Origin: Sphingomonas sanguinis | GTDB lineage: Bacteria > Pseudomonadota > Alphaproteobacteria > Sphingomonadales > Sphingomonadaceae | Reading direction: 5' to 3' | Length of the DNA stretch: 64,000 bases | NCBI RefSeq assembly: GCF_019297835.1 | Contig: NZ_CP079203.1 | Location: 1 to 64,000 of the forward strand | In this document: piece after piece, positions 27,938-36,926 of the stretch | Layout of the letters: each line of letters opens with the position of its first letter | How positions within the stretch are numbered: position 1 is the stretch's first letter | The notes under the pieces: model-generated | Databases searched by the model: none | What the model saw: only the letters and a program-made list of their open reading frames with translations | Told to the model about the DNA's origin: nothing | Translations under genes and position numbers: made by a program

Positions 27938-28723
27938 ATGACCGTCACCGATATCATCCTGATCCATGGCGCCTGGAATCGCGGCGCCTGCTATGACGCG
28001 GTCGTCCCGCTTCTCCAAGCGCGCGGCTACCGCGTCCATGCGCCCGACCTGACCGGCCATACGCCCGGCGATGGCGGCCATTTGTCGGTCGTCGACATGG
28101 AGCATTATACCCGCCCCGTCGCAGACATCCTGGCGCGGGCCGAGGGGCAGTCGATCCTTCTGGGGCACAGCATGGGCGGAGCATCCATCTCGTGGCTGGC
28201 GCAGCACCATCCCGACAAGGTGGCCGGGCTGATCTACCTGACCGCGTTCCTCACCGCGCCCGGTGTTACGCCGGAAACCTTCGTCCTGCCCGGCGAGCCC
28301 AACCGGGGCACGCCGCACGCGCTGGACCTGATCCAGCCGGTCGACGAGGGACGCGGGCTACAGGCGGATTTCTCGCGGCTGGAACGGTTCCGCGAAGTCT
28401 TCATGGGCGATTATCCCGGCGAGGGAATGCCGCCTGCCGAGCAGTTCATCCAGACCCAGACGACCGTGCCCTTCGGCACGCCCAATCCGATGGAGGGCCG
28501 CGCGCTGGAGATCCCACGCCTCTATATCGAGGCGCTGGACGATGTCGGGATTCCGATCGCCGTGCAGCGTCAGATGCAGAAGGAGTTTCCCGGTCCGGTC
28601 GCGGTCGTGTCGCTCCCGGCCAGCCATGCGCCCTATTACTCGATGCCCGAACGGCTGGCCGAGGCGATCGCCGATTTCGCCGATGCCCCGGCCGAGTATC
28701 GCCAGACGGCGACGGCCGCGTAA
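27938..28723 (+). CDS. Alpha/beta hydrolase (esterase/hydroxynitrile-lyase-like)
   Basis: A 261-residue alpha/beta hydrolase without signal peptide. The oxyanion loop is LIHGAWNRGACYD, the nucleophile elbow LLGHSMGGASISW, a candidate acid lies in YIEALDDVGIP, and His in PASHAPYYS. This pattern is shared with bacterial EstC-type esterases and plant methylesterases of the salicylic-acid-binding type. It lies 29 bp after the OmpW gene and 18 bp before a salicylate-hydroxylase-like gene. Hydrolysis of an aromatic ester such as methyl salicylate is an attractive but unproven inference. Confidence 0.82.
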   Translation: MTVTDIILIHGAWNRGACYDAVVPLLQARGYRVHAPDLTGHTPGDGGHLSVVDMEHYTRPVADILARAEGQSILLGHSMGGASISWLAQHHPDKVAGLIYLTAFLTAPGVTPETFVLPGEPNRGTPHALDLIQPVDEGRGLQADFSRLERFREVFMGDYPGEGMPPAEQFIQTQTTVPFGTPNPMEGRALEIPRLYIEALDDVGIPIAVQRQMQKEFPGPVAVVSLPASHAPYYSMPERLAEAIADFADAPAEYRQTATAA

Positions 28724-28741
28724 GGATTACGGAGGCTATCC

Positions 28742-29944
28742 ATGAAGATCGCGATCATCGGCGCCGGTATCGGCGGATTGACCCTCGCGCTGGCGCTGCG
28801 GGCGCGGGGGATCGAGGCGACGCTGTACGAACAGGCGGCGGAGCTGAGCGAGATCGGCGCGGCGGTCGCCCTGTCGGCCAATGCCACCCGTGAGCTGCAA
28901 AGGCTGGGCCTGATCGACCAGCTGGAGCGGACGGGCGTCGAGCCGACCGAGCTGATCTACCGCGACGGGCTGTCCGGTGATCGCCTTGCGGCCCATGCGG
29001 TGCGCAAGGGCGGTGCCTATCGCGATCGGTTCGGCGCGCCCTATCTGGGCATCCACCGCGCCGATCTGCAGACGACGCTGGGCCGCGCGGTCGGGGCGGA
29101 GCATATTCATCTGGCGCATCGGCTGGAACGGATCGAGACGGTGGGCGAACGGGTGGCGCTTCACTTCGTCGGACGCGACCCTGTCGAGGCCGATATCGTC
29201 GTGGGCGCCGACGGTGTTCGCTCCATCACCCGGCAATGGGTCGGCGGACAGCCGCTACGCTATTCCGGGACCAGCGCGTTTCGCGGCATCGTGCCGGTCG
29301 AGCGACTGAACGCTTTGCCCGATCCCCAGGCGATTCAGTTCTGGATCGGCCAGGATGCCCATCTGCTGCATTATGCGATCGGCAGCGATGGCGGGCACGT
29401 CAACTTCTTCGCGGTGGTGGAGGGGCCCACCGCCTGGTCCGGTAGCGGCGGGACGGTGCCGATCGAACCGGGGGAAGCGGTGGCGGCCTTCGCCGACTGG
29501 CATCCGGCCGTCCGGCAAATGGTCGCGGCGGGCGATGTGGAGCGTCGCTGGGGCCTGTTTGTCGCGCCGCCGCTTCGCCACTGGCATCGCGGGCCGGTCG
29601 TGCTGATCGGCGATGCCGTCCATGCGATGCTGCCGCATCACGGGCAGGGCGCGAATACGACGATCGAGGATGCCATCACGCTGGCGACCATGCTCGACGG
29701 ACTGACGTCATCCAACCGCGACGCACGCTTTGCCGCCTATCAGAAGGAGCGCGCGCTGCGCACCCGCCTCATCCAGCGCAGCTCATGGGACGCCAATCGC
29801 GCGCTCCATACCGATGCCAGTCTGCCTGACGCGACCCGGCATCGCGCCATGCACCACTTCCCCGAACGCTATGGCTGGATCCATAAGTTCGATGCGTCCG
29901 CACAGCTGTCCGGCGCTTCAGGCGTCGTTGCGATGCGCCACTGA
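28742..29944 (+). CDS. FAD-dependent monooxygenase, salicylate 1-hydroxylase-like
   Basis: A 400-residue class A flavoprotein hydroxylase. The FAD motif is IIGAGIGGLTLALALRARG, the DG motif VVGADGVRS, and the GD motif LIGDAVHAMLPHHGQGANTT. The GQGANTTIEDA tail and AFRGIVPVERL segment are common to salicylate and 6-hydroxynicotinate/3-hydroxybenzoate hydroxylases. If it acts on salicylate it would produce catechol, the substrate of catA in the neighbouring operon. It is cotranscribed with the preceding hydrolase (18-bp gap). Substrate is inferred from context. Confidence 0.82.
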   Translation: MKIAIIGAGIGGLTLALALRARGIEATLYEQAAELSEIGAAVALSANATRELQRLGLIDQLERTGVEPTELIYRDGLSGDRLAAHAVRKGGAYRDRFGAPYLGIHRADLQTTLGRAVGAEHIHLAHRLERIETVGERVALHFVGRDPVEADIVVGADGVRSITRQWVGGQPLRYSGTSAFRGIVPVERLNALPDPQAIQFWIGQDAHLLHYAIGSDGGHVNFFAVVEGPTAWSGSGGTVPIEPGEAVAAFADWHPAVRQMVAAGDVERRWGLFVAPPLRHWHRGPVVLIGDAVHAMLPHHGQGANTTIEDAITLATMLDGLTSSNRDARFAAYQKERALRTRLIQRSSWDANRALHTDASLPDATRHRAMHHFPERYGWIHKFDASAQLSGASGVVAMRH

Positions 29945-30197
29945 CGGCATCGGCCCGGATCACCCTGATCTCAGCCGGCGTATGATGGCTATTGCCGGCA
30001 GGTTCCTGGGTGGTTGGGGGGGGCGGGCGAGATGACGATGCCCCTCGATTATAGAAGCGGACCTGCCGTGATATTCGGACAGGGAGGGTGGAGAAACATT
30101 ACCTCGGCTGTCCGGATTCCACGGTCGTCCGCTGTATGGATTAAGGGATGCTTTTCCCGCGTGTTCGTCGGAAACACGCCTTCATCGATCCGATGGC
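29945..30197. other. Gap without recognisable gene
   Basis: About 250 bp between the monooxygenase and the gene fragment at 30198. I see no ribosome-binding site with a plausible frame, no clear stem-loop terminator, and no repeat shared with the rest of the window. It contains a GGTTGGGGGGGGCGGG run near 30015. Confidence 0.4.
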
Positions 30198-30414
30198 TCA
30201 GTCGATCGCGGCGTCGAACAGCTTCAGCCCGTCGGCTGAGAGATTGGTAAAGCCGTCGTTGCCCATGAACAGCATCACGCGCCTGGCCGGTGAACGAACG
30301 GCGGAATTTGGGAAGCCGGGTCGGGGCCCGAGCGTCGGAGTGTGGGTCCTCGTTACGCTGGGGCAGGGTGGCCACTTCCACCCAGTTGCGGGCGTTCACG
30401 CGTATGCTATCCAA
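30198..30414 (-). pseudogene. C-terminal gene fragment, frameshifted
   Basis: On the minus strand the segment ends with a convincing protein terminus: RRVMLFMGNDGFTNLSADGL followed by KLFDAAID and a TGA at 30200. This ending is like those of some secreted carbohydrate-related or ThuA-like proteins, but I cannot name the family. A second coding-like piece, RVNARNWVEVATLPQRNE, sits upstream in another frame, so at least one frameshift separates the two. No start or upstream domain remains. It is a relic at the edge of an IS-disturbed zone. Confidence 0.5.
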
Positions 30415-30524
30415 AGGAGATGACAGGTAGGGCTGACATCACGGCCCGGATAGCTGCGGTCTGCTTGACGTGCTCCCCGGGAATCATGCCATTGGTAAGT
30501 TAGTTCGTCATATGGAGACGAGCG

Positions 30525-30788
30525 ATGCGGCGAGGCCGTTTTACCGAGGATCAGATCATAGGCGTACTTCGTGAGCACGAGGCTGGCGTAAAGACCGCTG
30601 AGCTGTGCCGGAAGCACGGCATCAGCGATGCGACGTTCTACAACTGGAAGTCGAAATACGGCGGGATGACCGTGTCGGAAGCGGCACGGTTGCGGACGCT
30701 GGAGGACGAGAACCGACGGCTGAAGAAGCTGCTGGCGGAGTCGATGCTGGACGTGTCGGCGCTGAAGGATCTGCTGGGAAAAAACTGA
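30525..30788 (+). CDS. IS3-family transposase OrfA
   Basis: An 87-residue helix-turn-helix protein ([40 protein letters not shown]) with a leucine-zipper-like coiled coil ([20 protein letters not shown]) used for multimerisation. It ends at TGA 30788 directly after the slippery sequence. Ribosomes that slip back one base there would produce the OrfAB transposase. Confidence 0.93.
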   Translation: MRRGRFTEDQIIGVLREHEAGVKTAELCRKHGISDATFYNWKSKYGGMTVSEAARLRTLEDENRRLKKLLAESMLDVSALKDLLGKN

Positions 30789-31645
30789 CCGGGTCTGCGG
30801 ATCGCTACGCTGCGGTGGAGAAGCTGATGACCGACCACGGCTTCTCCGAGCGTCGCGCCTGCAGGCTGATCGGGGTCAACCGGTCGGCATGGCAATATGA
30901 GCCGCTTCGCGGGAAGGACGATGCTGTGCGCGAGCGGATACGCGAGATCGCCAGCGAGCGTCGCCGGTTCGGCTATCGCCGGTTGGCAATCCTGCTCAGG
31001 CGCGAAGGCAAGGGCATGAACCTGAAGAAGGTGTACCGGCTGTATCGCGAGGAGCGGCTGACGGTGCGCAAACGTGGCGGCCGGAAACGGGCGCTGGGCA
31101 CGCGGGCGCCGATGGCGATCCCGCAAAAACTCAACCAGCGCTGGTCGCTCGACTTCGTGTCGGATGCATTGGCCTGCGGCCGGCGTTTCCGCGTCCTCAA
31201 CGTTATCGACGATTACAGCCGGGAGTGCCTGGCCTGTATCGTCGACACTTCGTTGTCAGGTCGGCGTGTCGTCCGCGAACTGAGTGCCATCGCGGAGCGT
31301 CGCGGGCTGCCGTGCATGGTGGTCAGCGACAACGGCACCGAACTGACTAGTCATGCCGTTCTGACATGGTGCCAGGACACGGGCGTCGAGTGGCACTACA
31401 TTGCTCCGGGCAAGCCGCAACAGAACGGCTTCGTAGAATCGTTCAATGGTCGCTTGCGCGACGAGTGCCTGAACGAGCACTTGTTTCCTTCGCTGGCTGC
31501 GGCGAGACGGATCATCGACGCATGGCGGACCGACTACAAAACCGTGCGTCCGCACAGCAGCCTTGGCGGCATGGCACCCGCCGAGTTTACCAACCGCCCA
31601 CGCCACGGGCATGAGGACACCGAAGCTAACTTATCAGCGGCCTGA
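30785..31645 (+). CDS. IS3-family transposase OrfB (DDE catalytic part, made by -1 frameshift)
   Basis: The second frame continues [20 protein letters not shown], then an HTH_21 segment ([20 protein letters not shown]) and an rve integrase core. The catalytic triad is visible as Asp in [10 protein letters not shown], Asp in [11 protein letters not shown] and Glu in [19 protein letters not shown] (35 residues apart, the D35E spacing). It ends at TGA 31645. The position given starts at the first codon read after slippage at A-AAA-AAC; OrfB may also start internally. Confidence 0.92.
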   Translation: MTGSADRYAAVEKLMTDHGFSERRACRLIGVNRSAWQYEPLRGKDDAVRERIREIASERRRFGYRRLAILLRREGKGMNLKKVYRLYREERLTVRKRGGRKRALGTRAPMAIPQKLNQRWSLDFVSDALACGRRFRVLNVIDDYSRECLACIVDTSLSGRRVVRELSAIAERRGLPCMVVSDNGTELTSHAVLTWCQDTGVEWHYIAPGKPQQNGFVESFNGRLRDECLNEHLFPSLAAARRIIDAWRTDYKTVRPHSSLGGMAPAEFTNRPRHGHEDTEANLSAA

Positions 31646-31901
31646 AAACGGGGAGCACGTCATGCTATACCGGCATGGTAGCAGCGGGAGTGTGGTTCAC
31701 GCTCGCGTGGGCAGGCGCCAATGACCAGTGGCGTCTTGACGAGTTGCTCGGCTTCGCGGTCGTCGCGCTGTCGCCGATACCGGTGTGCATTCTCTGCTTT
31801 CGACGTAGCGTGTAGCCGTTCCGCTTCCGCCCCAAACACGGACATCTCGGTTCTCGCCAACGCGCATATTCCGTTAGTATGACTGGGCGACTTGAGAATG
31901 G

Positions 31902-32114
31902 CTATTCAGACGTCACTTCCGCGCCGCCAACCATAGGGGTGGGTTTCGGACCGGAAGGTAAGGGTGCCATTTCGCCCCCGTCATCTTTTCTCGACGTCAA
32001 CCAATTTGGTAATGACGGTCCATAGCGCTTCCACATTTCCTTGATCGCCATTCGCTCTTGGACAGTGGGTGGGGGTGAACCGCTGAGATCCTTTAGTGGC
32101 ATTGCGCATCTCAC
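31902..32114 (-). CDS. Small hypothetical protein
   Basis: A 70-residue frame beginning MRCAMPLKDLSGSPPPTVQE and continuing RMAIKEMWKRYGPSLPNWLT, then a Pro/Gly-rich tail. The central helix looks protein-like, but there is no clear ribosome-binding site and a competing frame on the same strand covers 31981-32268. The whole 31816-32387 stretch is otherwise without recognisable genes and has mixed base composition, so this may be a relic. Confidence 0.25.
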   Translation of the reverse strand: MRCAMPLKDLSGSPPPTVQERMAIKEMWKRYGPSLPNWLTSRKDDGGEMAPLPSGPKPTPMVGGAEVTSE

Positions 32115-32387
32115 TCAGTAGCTGGATCGCAGTCATAGCACACTTTGCGCCGGGACACCGGCTGCCTTCCACCCATCTCCGCCGTTCCGGGTGGCCGATC
32201 GGGCTCGCTGAAGCAGCCGGTTCGCTTATATGAACGAGCGGCAGCTTTCGGGAGGCGAGAAGGCACATGCGAACGGCGGAGATTGGGTCTCGGCTGACCG
32301 TTCTTATATTGGCGCGGATATTTAAGAGAGAACTTAAAATCGGTTATCCGCTTGTTGCCCAACTGCGTATCGGGTTGAGCCTGAAGT

Positions 32388-33401
32388 TCACGACGAGGCC
32401 GCGATACAGTTTGACCCGGCCTTGGCGATCGAACAAGGCCGTCGCGACGATCTACGCACACTAGCGGGATGTCGGACCATCAACTGGTGGCTATAGGGGG
32501 ATTTCCATTGCCCAAAACGCCCCCCGTAAGTGATGTCGTAGCTGTTTGCCTCGCGACAATCGCCATTGGGCACCAGCCCCCAGGACCAAGCCAGCCAACC
32601 GATCTGAGCCTTTTGCAGCGCGGTCATCGCCCATCGATAGGGGGAAGGCTTGCAATCCCAGCCGGTCCCGGTCGGCCCCTCGCCAAGCAAAAAGGGGATA
32701 TGGCCTTGCGTTACCTTGGCAATGATGGCGCGGTACGGGGCCTTTCGCTCCTCCTCGGTTCCTACCCAATAACTGTGCGCCGAAACCATGATCGCATGGC
32801 GTGGGTCGGCGCGCTGGAAGACGGGCCAGTTGTCCAACAGCATCGCATATTCCTTGCCCCAGTCTGTCCCGTCAATAATCAGCGGCGTGTCCACCCCTGC
32901 GGCGCGGATACGCGCGATCGCGTCGAGATAGCCCGCGACGAAACGATCGCGGGGTACGGTCTCGCCTGCCTCGTTGGCGATGTTGACCAGCGCCCAGCGG
33001 CGGTGCCTGCGCAAGACGGTAGCGATATCTGATCGTGTCCAATAGTCGACGCAGACGCCCAGTCTGTCCCATTTGCCGGTTGCCGCATGACATTCGACGA
33101 TCGGGATAAGCCCGTTCGCCACTGCATGGGCCAGGATCGAATCGAGCCTTTCCGCTGGATAGTCGGGCAGGGTGAAGATGCGGACGGCATTGGCGCCGGT
33201 CCGGGCGATCTCGGGCATCGTGCGCACGCCGGTGGGATCGGTCGAAATTGAGAACATCTCGTTGACGCCGCGCAGGACCACCCGCTCCCCGGCCGCCGTG
33301 TAGAGGAAGCGACCGCGGATCGTCATCGTCCCGTCGACCGGCGGCAGAGGGGCAGCGGCGACCAGCATGGTGGTCACCGCGGCGTGACCGAGCCGACGCA
33401 T
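32388..33401 (-). CDS. Secreted glycoside hydrolase, GH5 type (mannanase/cellulase-like)
   Basis: A 337-residue TIM-barrel hydrolase. A short signal-like segment (MRRLGHAAVTTMLVAAAPLP) precedes LYTAAGERVVLRGVNEMF. The acid/base Glu is in LVNIANEAGE and the nucleophile Glu in FLLGEGPTG, with HSYWVG between them, as in GH5. The C-terminal tail is unusually Arg/Ser-rich with two Cys. ATG at 33401 follows GAGGTG; an in-frame ATG at 33422 would overlap the upstream gene. It is last in the esterase operon 36796-32388 and probably attacks a beta-mannan or beta-glucan backbone. Confidence 0.82.
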   Translation of the reverse strand: MRRLGHAAVTTMLVAAAPLPPVDGTMTIRGRFLYTAAGERVVLRGVNEMFSISTDPTGVRTMPEIARTGANAVRIFTLPDYPAERLDSILAHAVANGLIPIVECHAATGKWDRLGVCVDYWTRSDIATVLRRHRRWALVNIANEAGETVPRDRFVAGYLDAIARIRAAGVDTPLIIDGTDWGKEYAMLLDNWPVFQRADPRHAIMVSAHSYWVGTEEERKAPYRAIIAKVTQGHIPFLLGEGPTGTGWDCKPSPYRWAMTALQKAQIGWLAWSWGLVPNGDCREANSYDITYGGRFGQWKSPYSHQLMVRHPASVRRSSRRPCSIAKAGSNCIAASS

Positions 33402-33405
33402 CACC

Positions 33406-34875
33406 TCAGGGAAAACGGGCATTGATACACACCGATGGATTACGGATTATCGTCGTCGTTCCGCTTTCGCCAAAGGACAGGCCCGCCAGCTTGCCGTCCC
33501 ATCGCGGCCAGGCGGCGAGCCCGCCCCCGTTTGGATCGCCCGTCTGCGCGAACCGGACCCAATAGGCCTGTAGCGCCGGGGCGTCGGGCAGCACGCCATT
33601 CTCGCCTGGCCGACTGAAGATGTAGCGAAGCTCCGAACTGTGGGTGGCCGCTGCGCCGCCCGGCGGGGCATAACCGAAGTCGTAGCGCCAGACCGGAACC
33701 CCCGCCCGCCGCCGAAGATCGGCGACCAGCGTCGCGGGGCAGGTGAAGACCAGATCGGTCGCCAGTGTCAGCCTTTCTCCGGCGGTGGCGAAGTCTTCGC
33801 CGGACGGAGCATGGCGGCCCAATGCATCGGCCAGCCCCCGTCGCGCGTCCCCCGGATCGTGAAAGAAGTCGATTTCCCGCGTGTTGGACCCGATGATCAG
33901 CGGCACGCGCTGTCCACCGCCGCGCGCCAGAGTCTGGACCGGCGGCTCGGTGATGACCTGCCCGTCGACCGTCGTCTGCAGCCATACCGTCCCCGCATCG
34001 GGAAGCCCGGCGGGCGTCGCGATGCCGCGTGCGGCTTGCAGCAGCCGATCGACCGCGATGGTCCGAAGCGTAGCGGCAGAGACGCGCGAAAGGCCTGCGC
34101 CTCGCGCGATCTCCTCACCGATCGCCTCGCTTTGCCGCAGATCGCGTGAGGCCCAGCCGAACCCGGCGGTGCCGCTTTGTTCGATCGCCTTGTCGAACAG
34201 TCCCCTCGCGCCGGGCGATAGCTGTTGCAGCCCGACATCCTGCCCACCCGCCGAGCCGCCGAAGATCGTGACATTGGCCGGGTCGCCGCCGAAGCGGTCG
34301 ATGTTGCGCCGGACCCAGCGCAACGCCGCCTGCTGATCCATCAGCCCGTAATTGCCTGAGGCACGGGCAGGCGATTCGGCGGTCAGGGCGGGATGCGCCA
34401 TGAAGCCGAGCGGACCGAGCCGGTACTGGATCGAGACTAGCACGATGCCCCGGTTGACGAGCGAGGAGGTGATCGTGCCCGGCGCCCCGCCCGAACGGTT
34501 GCTGCCCCCGTGGATCCACACCATGACCGGTAGCGGCCGGGCCGGAGATAGATTTGGCGTCCCCACCTCCAGATAAAGGCAGTCCTCGCTTGCGCCCGCC
34601 GCATTGGCGCGGTTCCAACCCTCGTCGAGCTGCGGGCAGGAAGGGGCGGAGTACTGGGCATCGCGGATGCCCCGCCACGGCGTCGCAGGCGCGGGTGGAC
34701 GCCAGCGCCGTGGCCCGGTCGGCGGCGCGGCAAAGGGGATGCCGCGGAACAGCACCCGGCCGTCCGGCTCCTGGGTTCCGCGAAGTGTGCCGTCGGCGAC
34801 GGTGACGATCGGGCCCGGGCGGGGGGCTTGCGGCGTCGAGGCGCTCAGCAGCAGCGCGGCGACCAGGACGCTCAC
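33406..34875 (-). CDS. Type B carboxylesterase, secreted
   Basis: A 489-residue carboxylesterase/lipase type B. The oxyanion loop is VMVWIHGGSNRSGG, the nucleophile Ser in IFGGSAGGQDVG, and the catalytic His in AATHSSELRYIF; the acidic residue probably lies in NTREIDFF. EDCLYLEV and YGLMDQQAALRWVRRNI are hallmark motifs. A GTG start at 34875 overlaps the deacetylase stop (GTGA) and gives a signal peptide (VSVLVAALLLSASTP). In this cluster it may deacylate decorated hemicellulose. Confidence 0.88.
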   Translation of the reverse strand: MSVLVAALLLSASTPQAPRPGPIVTVADGTLRGTQEPDGRVLFRGIPFAAPPTGPRRWRPPAPATPWRGIRDAQYSAPSCPQLDEGWNRANAAGASEDCLYLEVGTPNLSPARPLPVMVWIHGGSNRSGGAPGTITSSLVNRGIVLVSIQYRLGPLGFMAHPALTAESPARASGNYGLMDQQAALRWVRRNIDRFGGDPANVTIFGGSAGGQDVGLQQLSPGARGLFDKAIEQSGTAGFGWASRDLRQSEAIGEEIARGAGLSRVSAATLRTIAVDRLLQAARGIATPAGLPDAGTVWLQTTVDGQVITEPPVQTLARGGGQRVPLIIGSNTREIDFFHDPGDARRGLADALGRHAPSGEDFATAGERLTLATDLVFTCPATLVADLRRRAGVPVWRYDFGYAPPGGAAATHSSELRYIFSRPGENGVLPDAPALQAYWVRFAQTGDPNGGGLAAWPRWDGKLAGLSFGESGTTTIIRNPSVCINARFP

Positions 34876-35678
34876 TTGACCGCCTTCGCCTGCTCCTTGG
34901 CCCAATCCAACGCCTGTTGCAGCGTGGTGACCCACAGCTCGCGACGATGGACTTTCAGCCAAGCGATGAAGGCACGGTGCTGCGCATCGGTCACGGCCAG
35001 ATGATCGCCGCCGACGCCGTGAAACAACAGCACCGCCATGCCCCCGCCCGCCTCGGCTTCCTCGACAAAGGCGATCATCTTGGCGGCGTCATCGCCCTCG
35101 CCAAAGCCGCGAGCGGGGACGTGCATGGGGTCGATCGCGCCGACATCGGCGGACAGCTCGGCCGGCGATGCGCTGACCCCGCGTGCATAAGTTACCAGAC
35201 CCGCCTGACGCAGTGGTTCGAGATAGTCGACACCACCGACCTTCGTCTCGCCACACGGCGTGGCGAAGCCGTGGCGCGTCTTGCCGTCCAGCGCGGTCAG
35301 TAGGACATTCTGCTGTGCGATCTCCTTCAACATACTTGCCGGGGTATAGGCCTCGGTCGTGTAGCGCGGATCGGCGGGAAAGGCGGCGGCACGGCAGGGA
35401 TGGAAGATCGTATGATTGCCCAGTTCATGCCCATCCCGCGCGACCGCCCGCCAACGCGCCACGTCCTGCGCGCGAACATTGGCGAGGAAGAAGGTGCCCT
35501 TGAGTCCGGCAGCGTCGAGCGCGGGGACCGCATGATCAAGCTGAGAGGGCAGGGCGTCGTCATAGGTCAGCACGACGGCGGCCTTGGCACCACCGGGCCA
35601 GCGGGTCGCCGCTTCGCCCGGCGTGACCAGCACGCTGGCTGCGAACAGAGTGGCGAGGATCGGGCGGAGCGAGCGCAT
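34872..35678 (-). CDS. Polysaccharide deacetylase (CE4-like), secreted
   Basis: A 268-residue NodB-homology protein with signal peptide MRSLRPILATLFAASVLVTP. The catalytic and metal motif begins AVVLTYDDALPSQLDHAVP; the His pair is in HELGNHTIFHPC; further motifs are TPCGETKV and the terminal LLFHGVGGD. It would remove acetyl groups from sugar polymers. The start overlaps the stop of the upstream SGNH gene (TGATG) and its stop overlaps the carboxylesterase GTG, indicating tight translational coupling. Confidence 0.87.
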   Translation of the reverse strand: MRSLRPILATLFAASVLVTPGEAATRWPGGAKAAVVLTYDDALPSQLDHAVPALDAAGLKGTFFLANVRAQDVARWRAVARDGHELGNHTIFHPCRAAAFPADPRYTTEAYTPASMLKEIAQQNVLLTALDGKTRHGFATPCGETKVGGVDYLEPLRQAGLVTYARGVSASPAELSADVGAIDPMHVPARGFGEGDDAAKMIAFVEEAEAGGGMAVLLFHGVGGDHLAVTDAQHRAFIAWLKVHRRELWVTTLQQALDWAKEQAKAVK

Positions 35679-36796
35679 CAGCGGGCGGCCCAGATGTCGG
35701 GCTGCGCATCGATGGTGCGTTCGATCGCCAGGGCGATCCGCTGGTCGTCGGCGACGCTGGGGTGCGCGTCGCATCCGGTAAAGGACAGGCCGTTGACGGG
35801 GACGAAGGCCACCCGCCGGTCGCCGCCCGCCCGCAGCGTCTCGGTTACCTTGCTAACTTCGCGCGCAATCTCGCCATCCGCGAGATCGGTCGCCCAAAGG
35901 ACGAAAAAGGCCTTGGGATAGGCCTTTCGCAGCCGTCCGACGAAAGCGATATAATGATGCTCATAGTCGGCATGGAGAGCGTCGCGATCGGCCCAGCGCT
36001 CACCGGGCTTGAGCGGGGTCGAAAAGTCGTTGGTGCCGAGCGCAATGACCACGACCTGCGGATGCCAGTCTGGCGTCGCGGCGGGCGTGCGACCATCGAA
36101 CAGCGCGAAGGGATAGGCCTCGGGCAGGGTCGGGGCGGCGAACCCGCCGTAATTACGCACGACCCCCCGCCCGGAAATAGCATTGACCTGATAATCGGCA
36201 CCGTATTTTGCCGCCGTCACCCCCGCGACGCCCTGTGTCGTGTCGGTTGTCCGCCAGATCGCGTCCTGGCTGCACTGGTGAACAGGCGAGGTGTTGCCAT
36301 AGCCGACTGTGTGCGAATCCCCGATAAATTCGATCTGGCGCGGGCGGGCGGCGGGTGCGGGGAGGGGCGTTACACCCTCGGGCGCGAAAAGGCCGCGCAG
36401 CACGGTCGGTTCGGCCTGGCTCTCGCTGGCCACATCGACGCGGATTCGATGGGCCCCTATGCCCTTCGCGGCGATGCGGTAGAGGCCGGGCGTTGGCCGG
36501 ACCAGCGATACGGGAGCCCCGCCATCGACACGGATGCGCAGCGACACGGCGCCGGGGCCGACCGCCAGATCGACGGCGGGACCCCGGAAGGCGGCCTCCC
36601 AGTAAGTGCCCGGCCATTGCCGTCGATAGCCGTCCCGCGCGACGACCCGGCCGCCGACGTGCAGCGCTAACGGCGTCCCGGTGGGGGCCGTCCGGGCCAG
36701 TGGTCGGATCATGTCCGTCTGTTCCGCATGGGCGGGCAGGCCGACCAGCGACAGGCTCGCGATCATGGATAGAATGGGGGCTGGCGGGTGGGGCAT
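35678..36796 (-). CDS. CE2-type acetyl esterase (beta-sandwich plus SGNH hydrolase)
   Basis: A 372-residue secreted esterase. After the signal peptide (MIASLSLVGLPAHA) comes a CE2-like N-terminal jelly-roll (WPGTYWEAAFRGPAVDLAVG) and an SGNH domain with block I IEFIGDSHTVGYGNTS, Gly/Asn blocks NAISGRGVVRNYGG and ALGTNDFSTPL, and the His block CDAHPSVADDQ. CE2 enzymes remove 6-O-acetyl groups from mannan or xylan. It is first in the four-gene minus operon and divergent from the cupin gene at 36927. Confidence 0.88.
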   Translation of the reverse strand: MPHPPAPILSMIASLSLVGLPAHAEQTDMIRPLARTAPTGTPLALHVGGRVVARDGYRRQWPGTYWEAAFRGPAVDLAVGPGAVSLRIRVDGGAPVSLVRPTPGLYRIAAKGIGAHRIRVDVASESQAEPTVLRGLFAPEGVTPLPAPAARPRQIEFIGDSHTVGYGNTSPVHQCSQDAIWRTTDTTQGVAGVTAAKYGADYQVNAISGRGVVRNYGGFAAPTLPEAYPFALFDGRTPAATPDWHPQVVVIALGTNDFSTPLKPGERWADRDALHADYEHHYIAFVGRLRKAYPKAFFVLWATDLADGEIAREVSKVTETLRAGGDRRVAFVPVNGLSFTGCDAHPSVADDQRIALAIERTIDAQPDIWAAR

Positions 36797-36926
36797 CGAC
36801 TTTCCTCGAAATCAGGGCGATCAAAACCCATTCTTTGCCCCTCGCCAAGATTGCTAATCGCGGCTCGGCGCGATGCAACGGAAAACATTTTCTTTTTTAT
36901 GTATTCGCTGACACGGTGGGTTGGTG

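Larger units (their letters stand above)
30466..31662 (+). mobile_element. IS3-family insertion sequence (IS407-like group), complete
   Basis: A 1197-bp element with imperfect terminal inverted repeats of about 38 bp beginning TGACGTGCTCCCCG at both ends and sharing TAAGTTAG at the inner side. It is flanked by a 4-bp target duplication TGCT (30462-30465 and 31663-31666). Two overlapping frames, orfA and orfB, are joined by an A-AAA-AAC slippery heptamer at 30779-30785. Both frames are intact, so the copy may still be active. The 4-bp duplication fits the IS407 subgroup of IS3. Confidence 0.92.
30420..31815 (+). pseudogene. Small two-helix membrane protein gene interrupted by the IS element
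   Basis: The left part (30420-30465) starts with ATG preceded by AAGGAG and encodes MTGRADITARIAAVC. The right part (31667-31815) continues YTGMVAAGVWFTLAWAGAND and ends at TAG 31815. Joining the two across the insertion, counting the TGCT target once, gives one uninterrupted 64-residue frame with two hydrophobic helices (around residues 11-32 and 43-60) and a short charged loop. Each part alone is incomplete. The original function is unknown. Confidence 0.75.
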
